A stretch of DNA of 43,853 nucleotides. Origin: Desulfosarcina cetonica JCM 12296. GTDB taxonomy: Bacteria > Desulfobacterota > Desulfobacteria > Desulfobacterales > Desulfosarcinaceae. The position numbers were made by a program, and so were the translations under genes. The notes beneath the pieces were generated by a model. The model saw only the letters and a program-made list of their open reading frames with translations, ran no database searches and was not told the DNA's origin. Location of the stretch: assembly GCF_001311845.1 (NCBI RefSeq), contig NZ_BBCC01000034.1, forward strand, positions 1 to 43,853, written 5' to 3'. Positions 1 to 6,888 of this stretch are shown here, in pieces. The first letter of the stretch is position 1. Every line of letters starts with the position of its first letter.

Positions 1-2
1 GC

Positions 3-701
3 GAGGTGCCGGTCTACCGCCAGCCGCGCGTGACCATCCTGGCCACGGGCGATGAGCTGGTGGTGCCGGGTCGCCCCCTGCCCGAGGGAAAACTCTATGC
101 CAGCAACCTGGTGATGCTCAACGCCTGGTGCCGGCGCTACGGCATGCAAACCCGCTTTTCCATTTTAAGCGACACACCGGAAACCATCGTCCAACGTCTG
201 GCCGAGGCAGCGGCGGACAGCGATGCGATGATCACCAGCGGCGGTGCCTGGACCGGCGAACGCGATTTTGTTGCCGAAGCGTTATCTGCCTTGACGTGGC
301 AGCGGGTTTTTCAATGGATTCGCATCGGCCCGGGCAAGGCCGCCGGATTCGGTTTATTGAAGGGCAAGCCGATCTTCCTGCTGCCGGGTGGACCGCCGTC
401 CAACCTGACCGCTTTTTTGCAGATTGCGCTACCCGGCCTCTTGCGGCTCGGCGGGCACCATCAAACGGCCCTACCCCAAATGAAGGTTCGTCTGGACCAA
501 TCGGTCTCCTGCCGGGATGTCGATTGGACCGAATTTGTCTATGGGACCTTCGACGACGATGACGGACAACCCGTCTTTAGGCCGCTCAAGGGATCCAGCC
601 GCCTGAAATCCCTGGCCCTGGCCCAGGGGGTCATCGCCATTCCCGAGGGCGTCAAAACCCTGCCCGCCGGTTCCATGATTGCCGCCCAAATGCTTTTTTA
701 G
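3..701 (+). CDS. moeA: MoeA-family molybdopterin molybdenumtransferase, 5'-truncated by window edge
   Basis: This is the C-terminal 232 codons of a MoeA-like protein; the reading frame is open to the window edge, so the GTG at 6 is probably internal. MoeA inserts molybdate into adenylylated molybdopterin in the cytoplasm. Family landmarks are visible: the ATGDEL stretch near the beginning of the MoaB/Mog-like domain III, then TSGGAWTGERDFV, which matches the usual SGGxSxGxxD motif with A-W replacing V-S, and LPGGPPSN where most MoeA proteins have LPGNPVS. The remainder is the beta-barrel domain IV. The two variant motifs suggest a specialised MoeA paralogue (for example one tied to a dedicated Mo or W enzyme) rather than the housekeeping copy, but that is inference. 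A radical SAM gene follows after 27 bases in the same direction. Confidence 0.85.
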   Translation, partial: EVPVYRQPRVTILATGDELVVPGRPLPEGKLYASNLVMLNAWCRRYGMQTRFSILSDTPETIVQRLAEAAADSDAMITSGGAWTGERDFVAEALSALTWQRVFQWIRIGPGKAAGFGLLKGKPIFLLPGGPPSNLTAFLQIALPGLLRLGGHHQTALPQMKVRLDQSVSCRDVDWTEFVYGTFDDDDGQPVFRPLKGSSRLKSLALAQGVIAIPEGVKTLPAGSMIAAQMLF

Positions 702-728
702 CCAAACACGCCAAGAAGGAAACCCATT

Positions 729-1837
729 TTGAGAAAAGAGACCGCCCACAGCCGGCAATTGCAGGCATTGTACGCCAAGGACGACTCACGCATTCAAGGA
801 AAACCGGGATGGGAGAAGTTTCCCCTTTTCTGGTTTCTCCTGTTTCTCTCCTACCGATGCACCAAGCGCTGCCCGTACTGCTATGCCTTCAACCAGGTGG
901 GCGACGACAACGCCAGGGACATGGACGATCGGACCTTCTCACGGCTCCTGGAATGGATTCCGGCCGTGTGGCAGGCCAATAATATCAAGGTCAACATCAT
1001 CAATTTTTGGGCGGCGAGCCCATGCTGTGGACCGACCGCATCAGGCGCGTCATGGACACCGTGGACGCACAGACCGACGGCATGCAGGGCCTGGTGAACA
1101 CCAACGGGGATCTGGTGGACAAGGTGAACTGGGATGACCTTGCGGCCATTCAATGGATGTCCATCAACATCACCGATCTTACCATCGACGAGCTGGCGCG
1201 GCGCATGCGGGTGATTCAAGCGCGCTCCAACGTGATCAACCAGACCGTCGCCGTGACCCTGGATGAGAAAAACCTGGCACGAATTCTCGATATCGCCCGT
1301 TTCGCCATCGAAAACGGCTACCGCCTGCGCTACAACAAGAACCTGTTCGAGGGGCAAAACGCCGCTTACCACCGCCGTTTATTGAAAAGCTACCACGCCC
1401 TGTGCGATCTCCTGGAGGATTACGCGCAGCGCGGATTCGATGTGCACACCACCTTCATGCTCGACTTTTTGATTCCCCTGTGGGATCGGGAAGCATCGCC
1501 CTACCCCTGCGGCAAGCGCATCGCCACCGTATTCCCCGATGGATCGGTGGGCCCTTGCATCCGGGAGCATGCCTTTAAAAGCGGATCCATCTTCGACGAG
1601 GACCCGCTCTCCGCCATGCAGTGCGCAACCTACCATTATGAGGTGATCCAACCGGACATCCCCGAAGAATGCCACACCTGCGAAGTCAAAACCGCCTGCC
1701 AGGGCGGCTGTCCGCGCGACAAACTGCTGCTCACCGGCAACCGGGCGGGCAAGTCGATTTTCTGCGATGTGCATCGGGAGATCATTCCCCGGCTGCGGGC
1801 GATCGAGGCGCTCAAGCAACGTCCTGCGGCGGGTTGA
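729..1837 (+). CDS. Radical SAM/SPASM protein, frameshifted
   Basis: The gene reads in two frames. The 5' piece (729-about 1005, TTG start after an AAGGAAA ribosome site) carries the radical SAM cluster motif CTKRCPYC in the CxxxCxxC arrangement. The 3' piece (about 1005-1837) opens with GGEPM, the SAM-binding GGE motif, and ends with a SPASM-like cysteine set (CHTCEVKTACQGGC plus flanking cysteines) that would hold auxiliary FeS clusters. Adding one T to the five-T run near 1005 joins them as INFLGGEPM, so a one-base deletion splits an otherwise complete enzyme of about 370 residues. SPASM enzymes modify peptides or proteins or mature cofactors. Close coupling to the moeA-like gene suggests a molybdenum or tungsten cofactor role, which is inference. 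No precursor peptide is seen next to it. Confidence 0.8.
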
Positions 1838-1925
1838 TCGCTTAGCGTATCATCTGGGCACGTGCAAGGACTGGAAGGACACCTGAGGGAGGTAGACTCG
1901 CTCAAACCGTTGCTCAACGAGTCGA

Positions 1926-2153
1926 TCACTTTTGCAGCCGGTCCAAGGGGCTTTGGACAGCATCAAGATTCTTTTGCATCACGTGGGTATAGATTTCTGT
2001 GGTTTTGACATCCGCATGCCCCATCAATTCCTGAATCACGCGGATATTCACACCATTTTCAAGAAGGTGGTTTACCGGACAGTGTTTTGGGAATGGGAAC
2101 GGTCCGATCCTTACCGCCCTTGCCCAGCCGGACATAGATCAATCCGATTCAAA
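1926..2153 (-). pseudogene. intI: Decayed integron integrase (IntI) C-terminal remnant
   Basis: The minus strand encodes the last part of an integron-type tyrosine recombinase. In one frame the segment [20 protein letters not shown] followed by YTHVMQ and ending SPLDRLQK matches the IntI C-terminus, including the GH of box II and the catalytic tyrosine. Just upstream, in a different frame (about 2075-2145), it reads [18 protein letters not shown], the conserved GKGxKDR block. Between the two, some 70 residues that should include the R-box histidine/arginine region are missing, and a further one-base shift lies near 2145. Nothing resembling the N-terminus is seen to the right. The gene points away from the plus-strand cassette genes that follow, which is the normal intI/cassette geometry. 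It cannot make an active recombinase. Confidence 0.8.
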
Positions 2154-2646
2154 ACATGCTTGTACAAAAAGATGATTGCGTTTAAAGCTTGACGTTGAGT
2201 TGCAGCTAAAACCTGTCTATCGGTCGTTGCTCTGGGCGCCTTTTCCTTACTTTGCCATGCTGATTTTGATTCTCTCATTGAATTGTGGTCTCAGTCTGGA
2301 GCGTGAGCGTCGCTTATCGCCCGTCGCTCATCGGTTTTCTTTGTGATCTTTTTGGTATTTTGTTCTGTCTCAGGCATTTTTCCGATCCTGCTTCCCTGTT
2401 TGCTTGTGGCCGGTTGGGGGTGGCTTCATTCGGCGCCCATGGTGTATGTTTGAATATGCGGTATCGGTGTCAGTAGACACACACCTCGGGCTTCGTCGAA
2501 GCAACAACAAGTCGCTTAAGCGGAACCGGGCGTTACGGTGCCATTTTGAACGGATGACATTGATTGAAAACTCGGGGCTTTTTGGACATTCGGCAGTGCC
2601 TGCTCCCGGCCCCTCACCTTGCCGTTGAGCCCTTTTCTAATCACGT
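2154..2646. other. Non-coding stretch between intI remnant and first toxin-antitoxin cassette
   Basis: No convincing gene is present; the short open frames here lack family features and ribosome sites. This is where the rest of intI, its promoter and attI would be expected, but I cannot recognise them. At about 2504-2540 an AACAAGTCGCTTAAGCGG segment followed by GGGCGTTACGG resembles the left edge and right edge of an attC site pressed together, so it may be a deleted attC or cassette scar. It is AT-richer than the flanking chromosome. Confidence 0.4.
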
Positions 2647-2654
2647 TTGACGTT

Positions 2655-2678
2655 AATAACGGAACGCGTTATTATAAT
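2655..2678 (+). promoter_or_regulatory. Putative higBA operator and -10 element
   Basis: An inverted repeat AATAACG (2655-2661) N5 CGTTATT (2667-2673) runs directly into a perfect TATAAT at 2673-2678. This is a good candidate for the HigA autoregulatory operator overlapping the promoter. The ATG of the toxin gene at 2683 lies only four bases past TATAAT and has no Shine-Dalgarno sequence, so either the transcript is leaderless or another start or promoter is used. No well-spaced -35 is apparent (TTGACG at 2647 is 20 bases away). Confidence 0.5.
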
Positions 2679-2682
2679 TTCT

Positions 2683-2961
2683 ATGATCAGATCCTTTAAA
2701 TGTGAAAACACCGAAGCGCTGGCAAAAGGATATCGGGTAAAACAGTTCGTAAACATTGAAAAAGTTGCACGTCGCAAGCTTAGACAGCTTGAAATTGCAA
2801 ATCGACTTGATGACTTACGGGTACCCCCAGGAAATCATCTTGAAGCGCTCAAAGGTAATCGTTCTGGTCAGTATAGCATTCGCATCAATGACCAGTGGAA
2901 GCTTTGCTTTCGCTGGTTAGATTCTGGTGCTGAAGAGGTTGAGATTGTAGATTACCATTGA
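2683..2961 (+). CDS. higB: HigB-family toxin (RelE superfamily mRNA interferase)
   Basis: A 92-residue protein starting MIRSFKCENTEAL and ending EEVEIVDYH. It has the HigB signature: a short basic N-terminus, the LEALKGNRSGQYSIRINDQW block and the C-terminal DYH. HigB toxins are ribosome-dependent mRNA endonucleases. An upstream in-frame TTG (2647) would put 12 extra residues across the operator palindrome, so I chose the ATG at 2683, which gives the usual family N-terminus. The antitoxin follows after 12 bases, toxin first as usual for hig modules. The module is the first recognisable gene pair of the integron-like array, where toxin-antitoxin cassettes are thought to stabilise the array. 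Confidence 0.9.
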   Translation: MIRSFKCENTEALAKGYRVKQFVNIEKVARRKLRQLEIANRLDDLRVPPGNHLEALKGNRSGQYSIRINDQWKLCFRWLDSGAEEVEIVDYH

Positions 2962-2973
2962 GGAGTTATAATC

Positions 2974-3285
2974 ATGAAAAAACTTGACCCAATTACGCCA
3001 GGTGAGATCTTATTGGAAGAATTCTTAAAACCTATGGGACTTAGTCAATATCGATTGGCTAAGGAAATCGGAGTTCCAGCCCAGCGTATCAGTGAAATTG
3101 TCACCGGTAAACGTTCCATTACGGCTGATACTGATCTGCGTCTTTGCCGATTCTTTGGCTTATCCAATGGTTACTGGCTCCGCGCCCAAGCCGCACATGA
3201 TACAGAGGTTGCGGAGCAAACCCTTGCCTCGATACTAAAAAAAATCAAACCTTGGTCAGAACAAGTGGCTCAACAACACAGTTGA
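2974..3285 (+). CDS. higA: HigA-family antitoxin (XRE HTH)
   Basis: A 103-residue HigA antitoxin. It opens with KKLDPITPGEILLEEFLKPM, the typical HigA start, followed by the helix-turn-helix (SQYRLAKEIGVPAQRISEIVTG) and the family segment GKRSITADTDLRLCRFFGLS. It would neutralise the adjacent HigB and repress the pair by binding the inverted repeat at 2655-2673. A GAGGAG ribosome site lies immediately after the higB stop codon. Its stop codon lies inside the left arm of a large imperfect palindrome read as an attC site (3268-3398), as is common in cassettes where the attC overlaps the gene end. Confidence 0.9.
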   Translation: MKKLDPITPGEILLEEFLKPMGLSQYRLAKEIGVPAQRISEIVTGKRSITADTDLRLCRFFGLSNGYWLRAQAAHDTEVAEQTLASILKKIKPWSEQVAQQHS

Positions 3286-3398
3286 GCGGGACCGGGAGAA
3301 ACCATGCGCTTTTGTTACCCTCACCTGTAAAGGCCCTTTTGTTTGTGACAATAATTCCTTTGTCACACATCTCCCGGCCGCTCGCTTCCGCGTTCTGC
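3268..3398 (+). repeat. Putative attC recombination site 1 (after higBA)
   Basis: GCTCAAC at 3268-3274 fits the attC inverse core RYYYAAC. The arm GAGCGGGACCGGGAG (3284-3298) can pair with CTCCCGGCCGCTC (3371-3383), leaving two unpaired bases like the extrahelical bases of attC. The central loop contains a second hairpin, TGTGACA (3344-3350) with TGTCACA (3361-3367). The right end reads GCGTTCTGC, which is a poor match to the core GTTRRRY. Length is about 131 bases, at the long end for attC. This is structural reading by eye, not a model search. Confidence 0.5.
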
Positions 3399-3409
3399 CT
3401 GTAAAGACC

Positions 3410-3438
3410 TTGACAAGTCGTACGTATTAGCGTACGCT
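3410..3438 (+). promoter_or_regulatory. Promoter and operator of the Phd/YoeB-like module
   Basis: TTGACA at 3410-3415 and TACGCT at 3433-3438 are separated by 17 bases. Within the spacer and -10 lies CGTACG N6 CGTACG (3419-3436), a clear dyad. This arrangement, an operator over the -10, suits autorepression by the antitoxin encoded from 3465. The promoter lies inside the cassette, so the module does not depend on an integron promoter. Confidence 0.65.
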
Positions 3439-3464
3439 GTCTGAAAAATACGTTGAGGTGACTT

Positions 3465-3707
3465 ATGCCGACTTTATCAGCCACTGAGGCAAGATCGAAA
3501 CTTTACCGTCTTATCGACCAAACCGCCTTGTCCCATGAACCAATTGTAATTACAAGTAAAAGAGGCAATGCTGTTCTGTTATCCGAGGACGATTGGCGGG
3601 CAATCCAAGAAACAATGTACCTGTTAAACATCCCAGGCATGCGCGAGTCAATTCGTGAAGGTTTGGCAACACCTGTTGAGGATTGCAAAGAGGAACTCGA
3701 TTGGTAA
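3465..3707 (+). CDS. Phd/YefM-family antitoxin
   Basis: An 80-residue protein beginning MPTLSATEARSKLYRLIDQ, the Phd/YefM N-terminal DNA-binding fold, with the typical PIVITSKRGNAVLLSEDDW segment in the middle and an acidic tail (EDCKEELDW) that would wrap the toxin. It should bind and inhibit the toxin encoded immediately downstream, and repress the promoter at 3410-3438 through the CGTACG dyad. A GAGGTG ribosome site precedes the ATG. Stop and toxin start overlap, indicating translational coupling. It is one of three toxin-antitoxin modules within 4.3 kb, all on the plus strand. Confidence 0.9.
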   Translation: MPTLSATEARSKLYRLIDQTALSHEPIVITSKRGNAVLLSEDDWRAIQETMYLLNIPGMRESIREGLATPVEDCKEELDW

Positions 3708-3967
3708 ATTACAAGGTCGTTTTTACAAAACAAGCACAAAAAGACGCGAAAAAATTATCCGCCTCCGGCCTCAAGACAAAGGCCGAAAATATTATCGAAA
3801 TATTGCGGGAAAATCCTTATCAGACCCCTCCTTTCTATGAAAAACTTGTAGGCGATTTAGCTGGCGCATATTCCCGTCGTATAAACATTCAACACCGACT
3901 GGTCTATGAGGTTATCGAAGACCAAAAGATTGTAAAAGTTATCCGTATGTGGACACATTATGAATAG
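3701..3967 (+). CDS. Txe/YoeB-like toxin (RelE superfamily)
   Basis: About 88 residues beginning VNYKVVFTKQAQKDAKKL and ending VIRMWTHYE. The pattern KQAQKDAKKL, then ENPYQTPPFYEKL, RRINIQHRLVYEV and the terminal histidine/tyrosine is that of Txe/YoeB mRNA interferases. I chose the TTG at 3701, overlapping the antitoxin stop (3705-3707) and preceded by AGAGGA; a TTG at 3683 is also possible. The enzyme would cleave mRNA on the ribosome and be inhibited by the upstream Phd/YefM protein. The next gene begins about 130 bases later, and that gap holds a weak palindrome that may be another attC. Confidence 0.85.
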   Translation: MVNYKVVFTKQAQKDAKKLSASGLKTKAENIIEILRENPYQTPPFYEKLVGDLAGAYSRRINIQHRLVYEVIEDQKIVKVIRMWTHYE

Positions 3968-3984
3968 CAAGGCAGAACACACAT

Positions 3985-4065
3985 ATCAAGTCGTTTAGCA
4001 CGGACTGCCTGAAGTTGGTGGTTTTTCAGTTTTATCGGCTTCGAATCGACAGCCGGTTAACTTGC
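3985..4065 (+). repeat. Possible attC-like site 2 (weak)
   Basis: Between the toxin gene and the LysE-family gene the left part ATCAAGTCGTTTAGCACGGAC resembles the left arm of known attC sites, and the right part CCGGTTAACTTG resembles a right arm. A small hairpin CGGCT (4036-4040) with AGCCG (4051-4055) sits between. Pairing of the outer arms is poor, so it is listed mainly for its position. Confidence 0.25.
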
Positions 4066-4097
4066 CGAACCGCTTTGACGGGAAAAGAATTGCTAAA

Positions 4098-4736
4098 ATG
4101 TTTGATTATACTTTTACACATTGGGCTACTTTCTTGACAGCTGCCTTTTTATTGAATCTATCTCCAGGGCCAGATATGGCCTTTATCCTTGGCCAAACAG
4201 CAAGAAGAGGCATCTCTTCCGGTTTTTCTGCTATGTTTGGTATTTGGTCTGGTGCATTTGTCCATGTCATTTTTGCGGCCCTCGGTTTATCCGCCATTTT
4301 AGCCACATCGGCTCTCGTCTTTTCGATAGTAAAATGGATAGGTGCTATCTATTTAATTTGGCTTGGAATACAAGCCATACGTTCTGAAGGAGTTTTAATA
4401 TCTGCAGGAGAGCACACATCGTCAGAAGGTATGGCTAAAATATTCAAACAAGGTGTTTGGGTAGATGTACTAAATCCGAAAGTAGCTTTGTTTTTTCTTG
4501 CTTTTCTTCCACAATTTACTGTGGAAGGTGCTGGGCCAGTCAGTGCGCAATTATTCCTTCATGGTGTTCTTATCATTGTTGTGGCAGCCTTTGTCGAACC
4601 GCCTTTAATTCTTATTGGAGGCAAGTTAACCGCATATCTAAGTAATTCCAGAAAAGTATCGCGTTGGATGGATCGCGGACTAGGTGCTTTATTTATTGGT
4701 TTGGGTATCAAATTAGCAACAACTGATAAAATATAA
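4098..4736 (+). CDS. LysE/RhtB-family amino acid exporter
   Basis: A 212-residue hydrophobic protein with about six membrane segments. It starts MFDYTFTHWATFLTAAFLLNL and carries the family motif NLSPGPDMAFILGQTARRG in the first loop, then GIWSGAFVHV and DVLNPKVALFFLAFLPQF, all typical of LysE/RhtB (TIGR00949-like) exporters that expel amino acids or homoserine lactones by proton exchange. An upstream TTG at 4062 is in frame, but the ATG at 4098 gives the canonical start; its ribosome site is poor. It lies alone between two palindromes and is AT-rich relative to the flanking chromosome, consistent with a mobile gene cassette. Substrate cannot be inferred. Confidence 0.88.
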   Translation: MFDYTFTHWATFLTAAFLLNLSPGPDMAFILGQTARRGISSGFSAMFGIWSGAFVHVIFAALGLSAILATSALVFSIVKWIGAIYLIWLGIQAIRSEGVLISAGEHTSSEGMAKIFKQGVWVDVLNPKVALFFLAFLPQFTVEGAGPVSAQLFLHGVLIIVVAAFVEPPLILIGGKLTAYLSNSRKVSRWMDRGLGALFIGLGIKLATTDKI

Positions 4737-4743
4737 ACATAGT

Positions 4744-4797
4744 ACAACCATCGCTTGCATGCGACAGCTAAAACGCCGCGCCTGAAGCGCCCGTTGT
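4744..4797 (+). repeat. Putative attC recombination site 3
   Basis: A 54-base imperfect palindrome bounded by ACAAC (4744-4748) and GTTGT (4793-4797), with inner pairing CGCTT/AAGCG and unpaired bases in one arm. It aligns closely along its whole length with the site at 6887-6939 (shared AACC, GCTT, GCGAC, AAAA, GCCG, TGAAGC and CGTT in the same order), which shows the two are copies of one element. Both lie directly after a gene and before the next plus-strand unit, as attC sites do. Confidence 0.6.
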
Positions 4798-4820
4798 TAA
4801 TAGAAAGGGAGGGGGTATCT

Positions 4821-5249
4821 ATGGGGATAAGGTACAAGATAATTCCTGGGTATAGTGTGGTTGTCGTTGTGCAGGATGGCTATATAATCGATGAAAAAAA
4901 GATTTCCTTCTACAAAAAACTAATTGAAAACTCGGAGATCGAAAGTGGTTATGCATTTTTGGTGGACCACACCAATGCTAAAGGCGAGTTACTTAGTTCT
5001 GATGCGATACAACCTTTAGCGGAATTTAGCAAGCAAATGAAGACGATCTACAATCTGCACGGAAAGGCCGCAATTATTGCACCCCGTGACATCACCTACG
5101 GTTTAACAAGGATGTACCAGGCATATGCAGATGAGATAGAGGATAATAACCAAGTATTTCGTGATGCGCAAAAGGCTGTTGATTGGCTTGGCATCCCAAT
5201 GTCAGTTCTTGAAGAAGTTAGAAACAGTAATGAAGAGGACTTAGATTAA
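4821..5249 (+). CDS. SpoIIAA/STAS-like small protein
   Basis: A 142-residue soluble protein, start ATG 4821 chosen because a strong GGAGGGGG ribosome site lies just upstream; an earlier in-frame ATG (4755) falls inside the attC palindrome. The sequence MGIRYKIIPGYSVVVVVQDG, then a helix, FLVDHTNAKGELL, GKAAIIAPRDITYGLTRMYQ and a closing VDWLGIP resembles the SpoIIAA-like (STAS/Sec14-related) proteins of about 130 residues found in many proteobacteria, whose cellular role is unclear. No catalytic motif is seen. It occupies its own unit between two palindromes in the cassette array. The family call is by fold pattern and is moderate. Confidence 0.6.
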   Translation: MGIRYKIIPGYSVVVVVQDGYIIDEKKISFYKKLIENSEIESGYAFLVDHTNAKGELLSSDAIQPLAEFSKQMKTIYNLHGKAAIIAPRDITYGLTRMYQAYADEIEDNNQVFRDAQKAVDWLGIPMSVLEEVRNSNEEDLD

Positions 5250-5250
5250 C

Positions 5251-5329
5251 TGATAACATCGGGGTACTGACATCATAAATATTTCGCAACAGAGTGTTTC
5301 CAGCTGACGTTACCCGCCGATCGTTCCTC
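5251..5329 (+). repeat. Possible attC-like site 4
   Basis: After the stop at 5249, AACATCGGGGTAC (5255-5267) can pair with GTTACCCGCCGATCGTT (5309-5325), leaving a few unpaired bases, so the element begins with AAC and ends with GTT. Length is about 71 bases. The core after GTT is CCTC, not the expected purines. Between 5330 and 5412 I see only a second GTGTTAGG (5354-5361) and the ribosome site of the next gene. Confidence 0.35.
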
Positions 5330-5412
5330 GCTCTGAGCAACGCAGATGAAACATGTGTTAGGAATCGCGGTAAACGAATAGCATTTAAAGGGCGTTCGTT
5401 TAAGGAAGCAAC

Positions 5413-6234
5413 ATGAAAGAAGCCTTGATAATTCTATTTTTGTCTATAACATTAACTTCATGTGGAAAAATTGGCGCATTTTTTAGATCAACAGATCATT
5501 TTATTGAACTTGAATCAGATAATCGTATTTTATACGAAAATGATGCTTTGGATATCGCACTGCAAGTCGCACAAAATTTGGAATGTTCAGTTAAAAAAGT
5601 TGAAGAAGAACAGTATGGTTCGTTTAACAAACCGATTGCGATTTATGTGTGTGGTACCAAGGAAAATTTCGCTAAGTTCACCGGCTTGAATCAAAAAATC
5701 AAGGCGGCTGTTTTCAATGGGAAAATATTTCTATCGGCAAGCCTTAGAGAGCAACCCGAGCGGATTTCGACCCTGACAACCCATGAACTTTCGCATCTCC
5801 ATCTTATTCAGCAGGTTGGAACCTCAAAATATGTCCACAATATCCCAAGCTGGTTCGTTGAAGGCTTGGCAGTTTTTGTTTCAAATGGTGGAGGTGCTGA
5901 AAATGCAAGTGAGGCAGATGCAGCGCATGCCATTCTGGATGGGGCTTGCTTCCATCCAGATAGCACCGGAAGCTTCTTATTTCCCAAAACCGCCAGTTCA
6001 TATCATTTGAAACCACATATGTTCTATCGCCAATCAGCCATGTTTGTTCAGTTTCTAAAAGAATATGATTCTGAAAAATTCAAAAGACTACTGCAAGCTA
6101 TCCAAAATGAGAACAATTTCCAAAATGCTTTGCACGCATCGTATGGAAAAGAAATTGACATTTATTGGACAGAATTTAAGGAAAACCTAACAAAGCAAAT
6201 TAACTCGGGTGCTAATTCCGCTGCGCTTCATTAG
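5413..6234 (+). CDS. Putative lipoprotein zinc metallopeptidase (HExxH...E)
   Basis: A 273-residue protein with a lipoprotein signal: hydrophobic N-terminus and lipobox LTSC with the acylated cysteine at residue 17. The mature part contains HELSH at residues 124-128, a zincin HExxH motif, and WFVEGLAVF with glutamate 150 placed 22 residues after the second histidine, the expected third zinc ligand of gluzincin/peptidase-MA proteins. So it is likely a membrane-anchored peptidase facing the periplasm. AAGGAAG precedes the ATG. It forms a single-gene unit in the integron-like array; its stop codon is inside the palindrome 6198-6258. Codon use and base composition are AT-rich. The substrate is unknown; the peptidase assignment is by motif. 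Confidence 0.65.
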   Translation: MKEALIILFLSITLTSCGKIGAFFRSTDHFIELESDNRILYENDALDIALQVAQNLECSVKKVEEEQYGSFNKPIAIYVCGTKENFAKFTGLNQKIKAAVFNGKIFLSASLREQPERISTLTTHELSHLHLIQQVGTSKYVHNIPSWFVEGLAVFVSNGGGAENASEADAAHAILDGACFHPDSTGSFLFPKTASSYHLKPHMFYRQSAMFVQFLKEYDSEKFKRLLQAIQNENNFQNALHASYGKEIDIYWTEFKENLTKQINSGANSAALH

Positions 6235-6258
6235 CACAGGCTATTTGCAACGTTAACC
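6198..6258 (+). repeat. Putative attC recombination site 5
   Basis: A perfect 8-base stem GTGCTAAT (6209-6216) with ATTAGCAC (6230-6237) closes a 13-base loop TCCGCTGCGCTTC. Outer boxes are AATTAAC on the left and GTTAACC (6252-6258) on the right. It overlaps the end of the peptidase gene and precedes the MazEF promoter. The right box deviates from GTTRRRY at one purine position. Confidence 0.45.
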
Positions 6259-6289
6259 GTCAGGCAAATTAAGCTTGCATAGCACCATG

Positions 6290-6308
6290 GTATGATATAT
6301 TGTCATAC
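6290..6308 (+). promoter_or_regulatory. Putative operator of the MazEF-type module
   Basis: The dyad GTATGA (6290-6295) N7 TCATAC (6303-6308) lies directly before the GGAGGTG ribosome site (6310-6316) of the antitoxin gene. Its position and the ribbon-helix-helix nature of the antitoxin make it a likely autoregulatory site; the TATGATATAT core also looks like a -10 region. Confidence 0.5.
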
Positions 6309-6322
6309 TGGAGGTGATTTAA

Positions 6323-6565
6323 ATGACAGCATCTAAAATTGCAATTACAATCGACGACAACACACTTAAACGTTTAGATACTCTCGTCAAATCAAAAATT
6401 TTTCCAAACCGCAGCAAAGCTATTCAGGAGGCTGTTGCTGAAAAATTAATGCGCCTTGAGAAAAGCCGTCTTGCCCAGGAGTGTGCTAAGCTAGATCCAA
6501 AATTCGAACAATTTTTAGCGGAGGAGGGCTTCTCATCGGAGTCGGAAGAATGGCCAGAATATTAA
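6323..6565 (+). CDS. Ribbon-helix-helix antitoxin (MazE/CopG type)
   Basis: An 80-residue protein beginning [19 protein letters not shown], with a beta strand and two helices ([16 protein letters not shown]) of the ribbon-helix-helix DNA-binding fold, and an acidic C-terminal tail ([14 protein letters not shown]) that would occupy the toxin. It overlaps the MazF toxin gene by 16 bases, so the two are translated together. It should bind the GTATGA-TCATAC dyad just upstream. The combination of an RHH antitoxin with a MazF toxin is common in Gram-positive and cyanobacterial-type MazEF modules. Confidence 0.88.
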   Translation: MTASKIAITIDDNTLKRLDTLVKSKIFPNRSKAIQEAVAEKLMRLEKSRLAQECAKLDPKFEQFLAEEGFSSESEEWPEY

Positions 6566-6888
6566 GGGGTGATATATACTGGGCGGATTTGAATCCAGTA
6601 ATTGGTAGTGAACAGGGCGGATTACGCCCTGTTCTTATTTTAAGCCACAATGTTTTCAACGACAGATCTGGTACTGTCATTGCTGTGGCGATCACCAGCC
6701 AGCCACAAAAGGCTGGCTATCCGTTGACCATGGAACTATCGGATACCAAACTCCCCAAAAGGTCTTGGGTAAAGATCAGCCAGATTCGAACTCTTTCTAC
6801 GAAACGGATACGCAGAAAAATAGCAAAGGCATCTGACGAAGAATTAGCTCTTATTATTGACGGTTTGAATGAAATAATTGGCGGTTAA
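6550..6888 (+). CDS. mazF: MazF/PemK-family mRNA interferase toxin
   Basis: A 112-residue toxin with the canonical MazF opening [21 protein letters not shown] followed by [25 protein letters not shown], then [16 protein letters not shown]. The arginine of the QGGLRPVLI block and the threonine of AITS are the residues known to be catalytic in the family. MazF cleaves single-stranded RNA at short motifs independent of ribosomes. It is the last gene of the cassette array; its TAA stop overlaps the first bases of the palindrome at 6887-6943, and beyond that the gene orientation and base composition change. Confidence 0.93.
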   Translation: MARILRGDIYWADLNPVIGSEQGGLRPVLILSHNVFNDRSGTVIAVAITSQPQKAGYPLTMELSDTKLPKRSWVKISQIRTLSTKRIRRKIAKASDEELALIIDGLNEIIGG

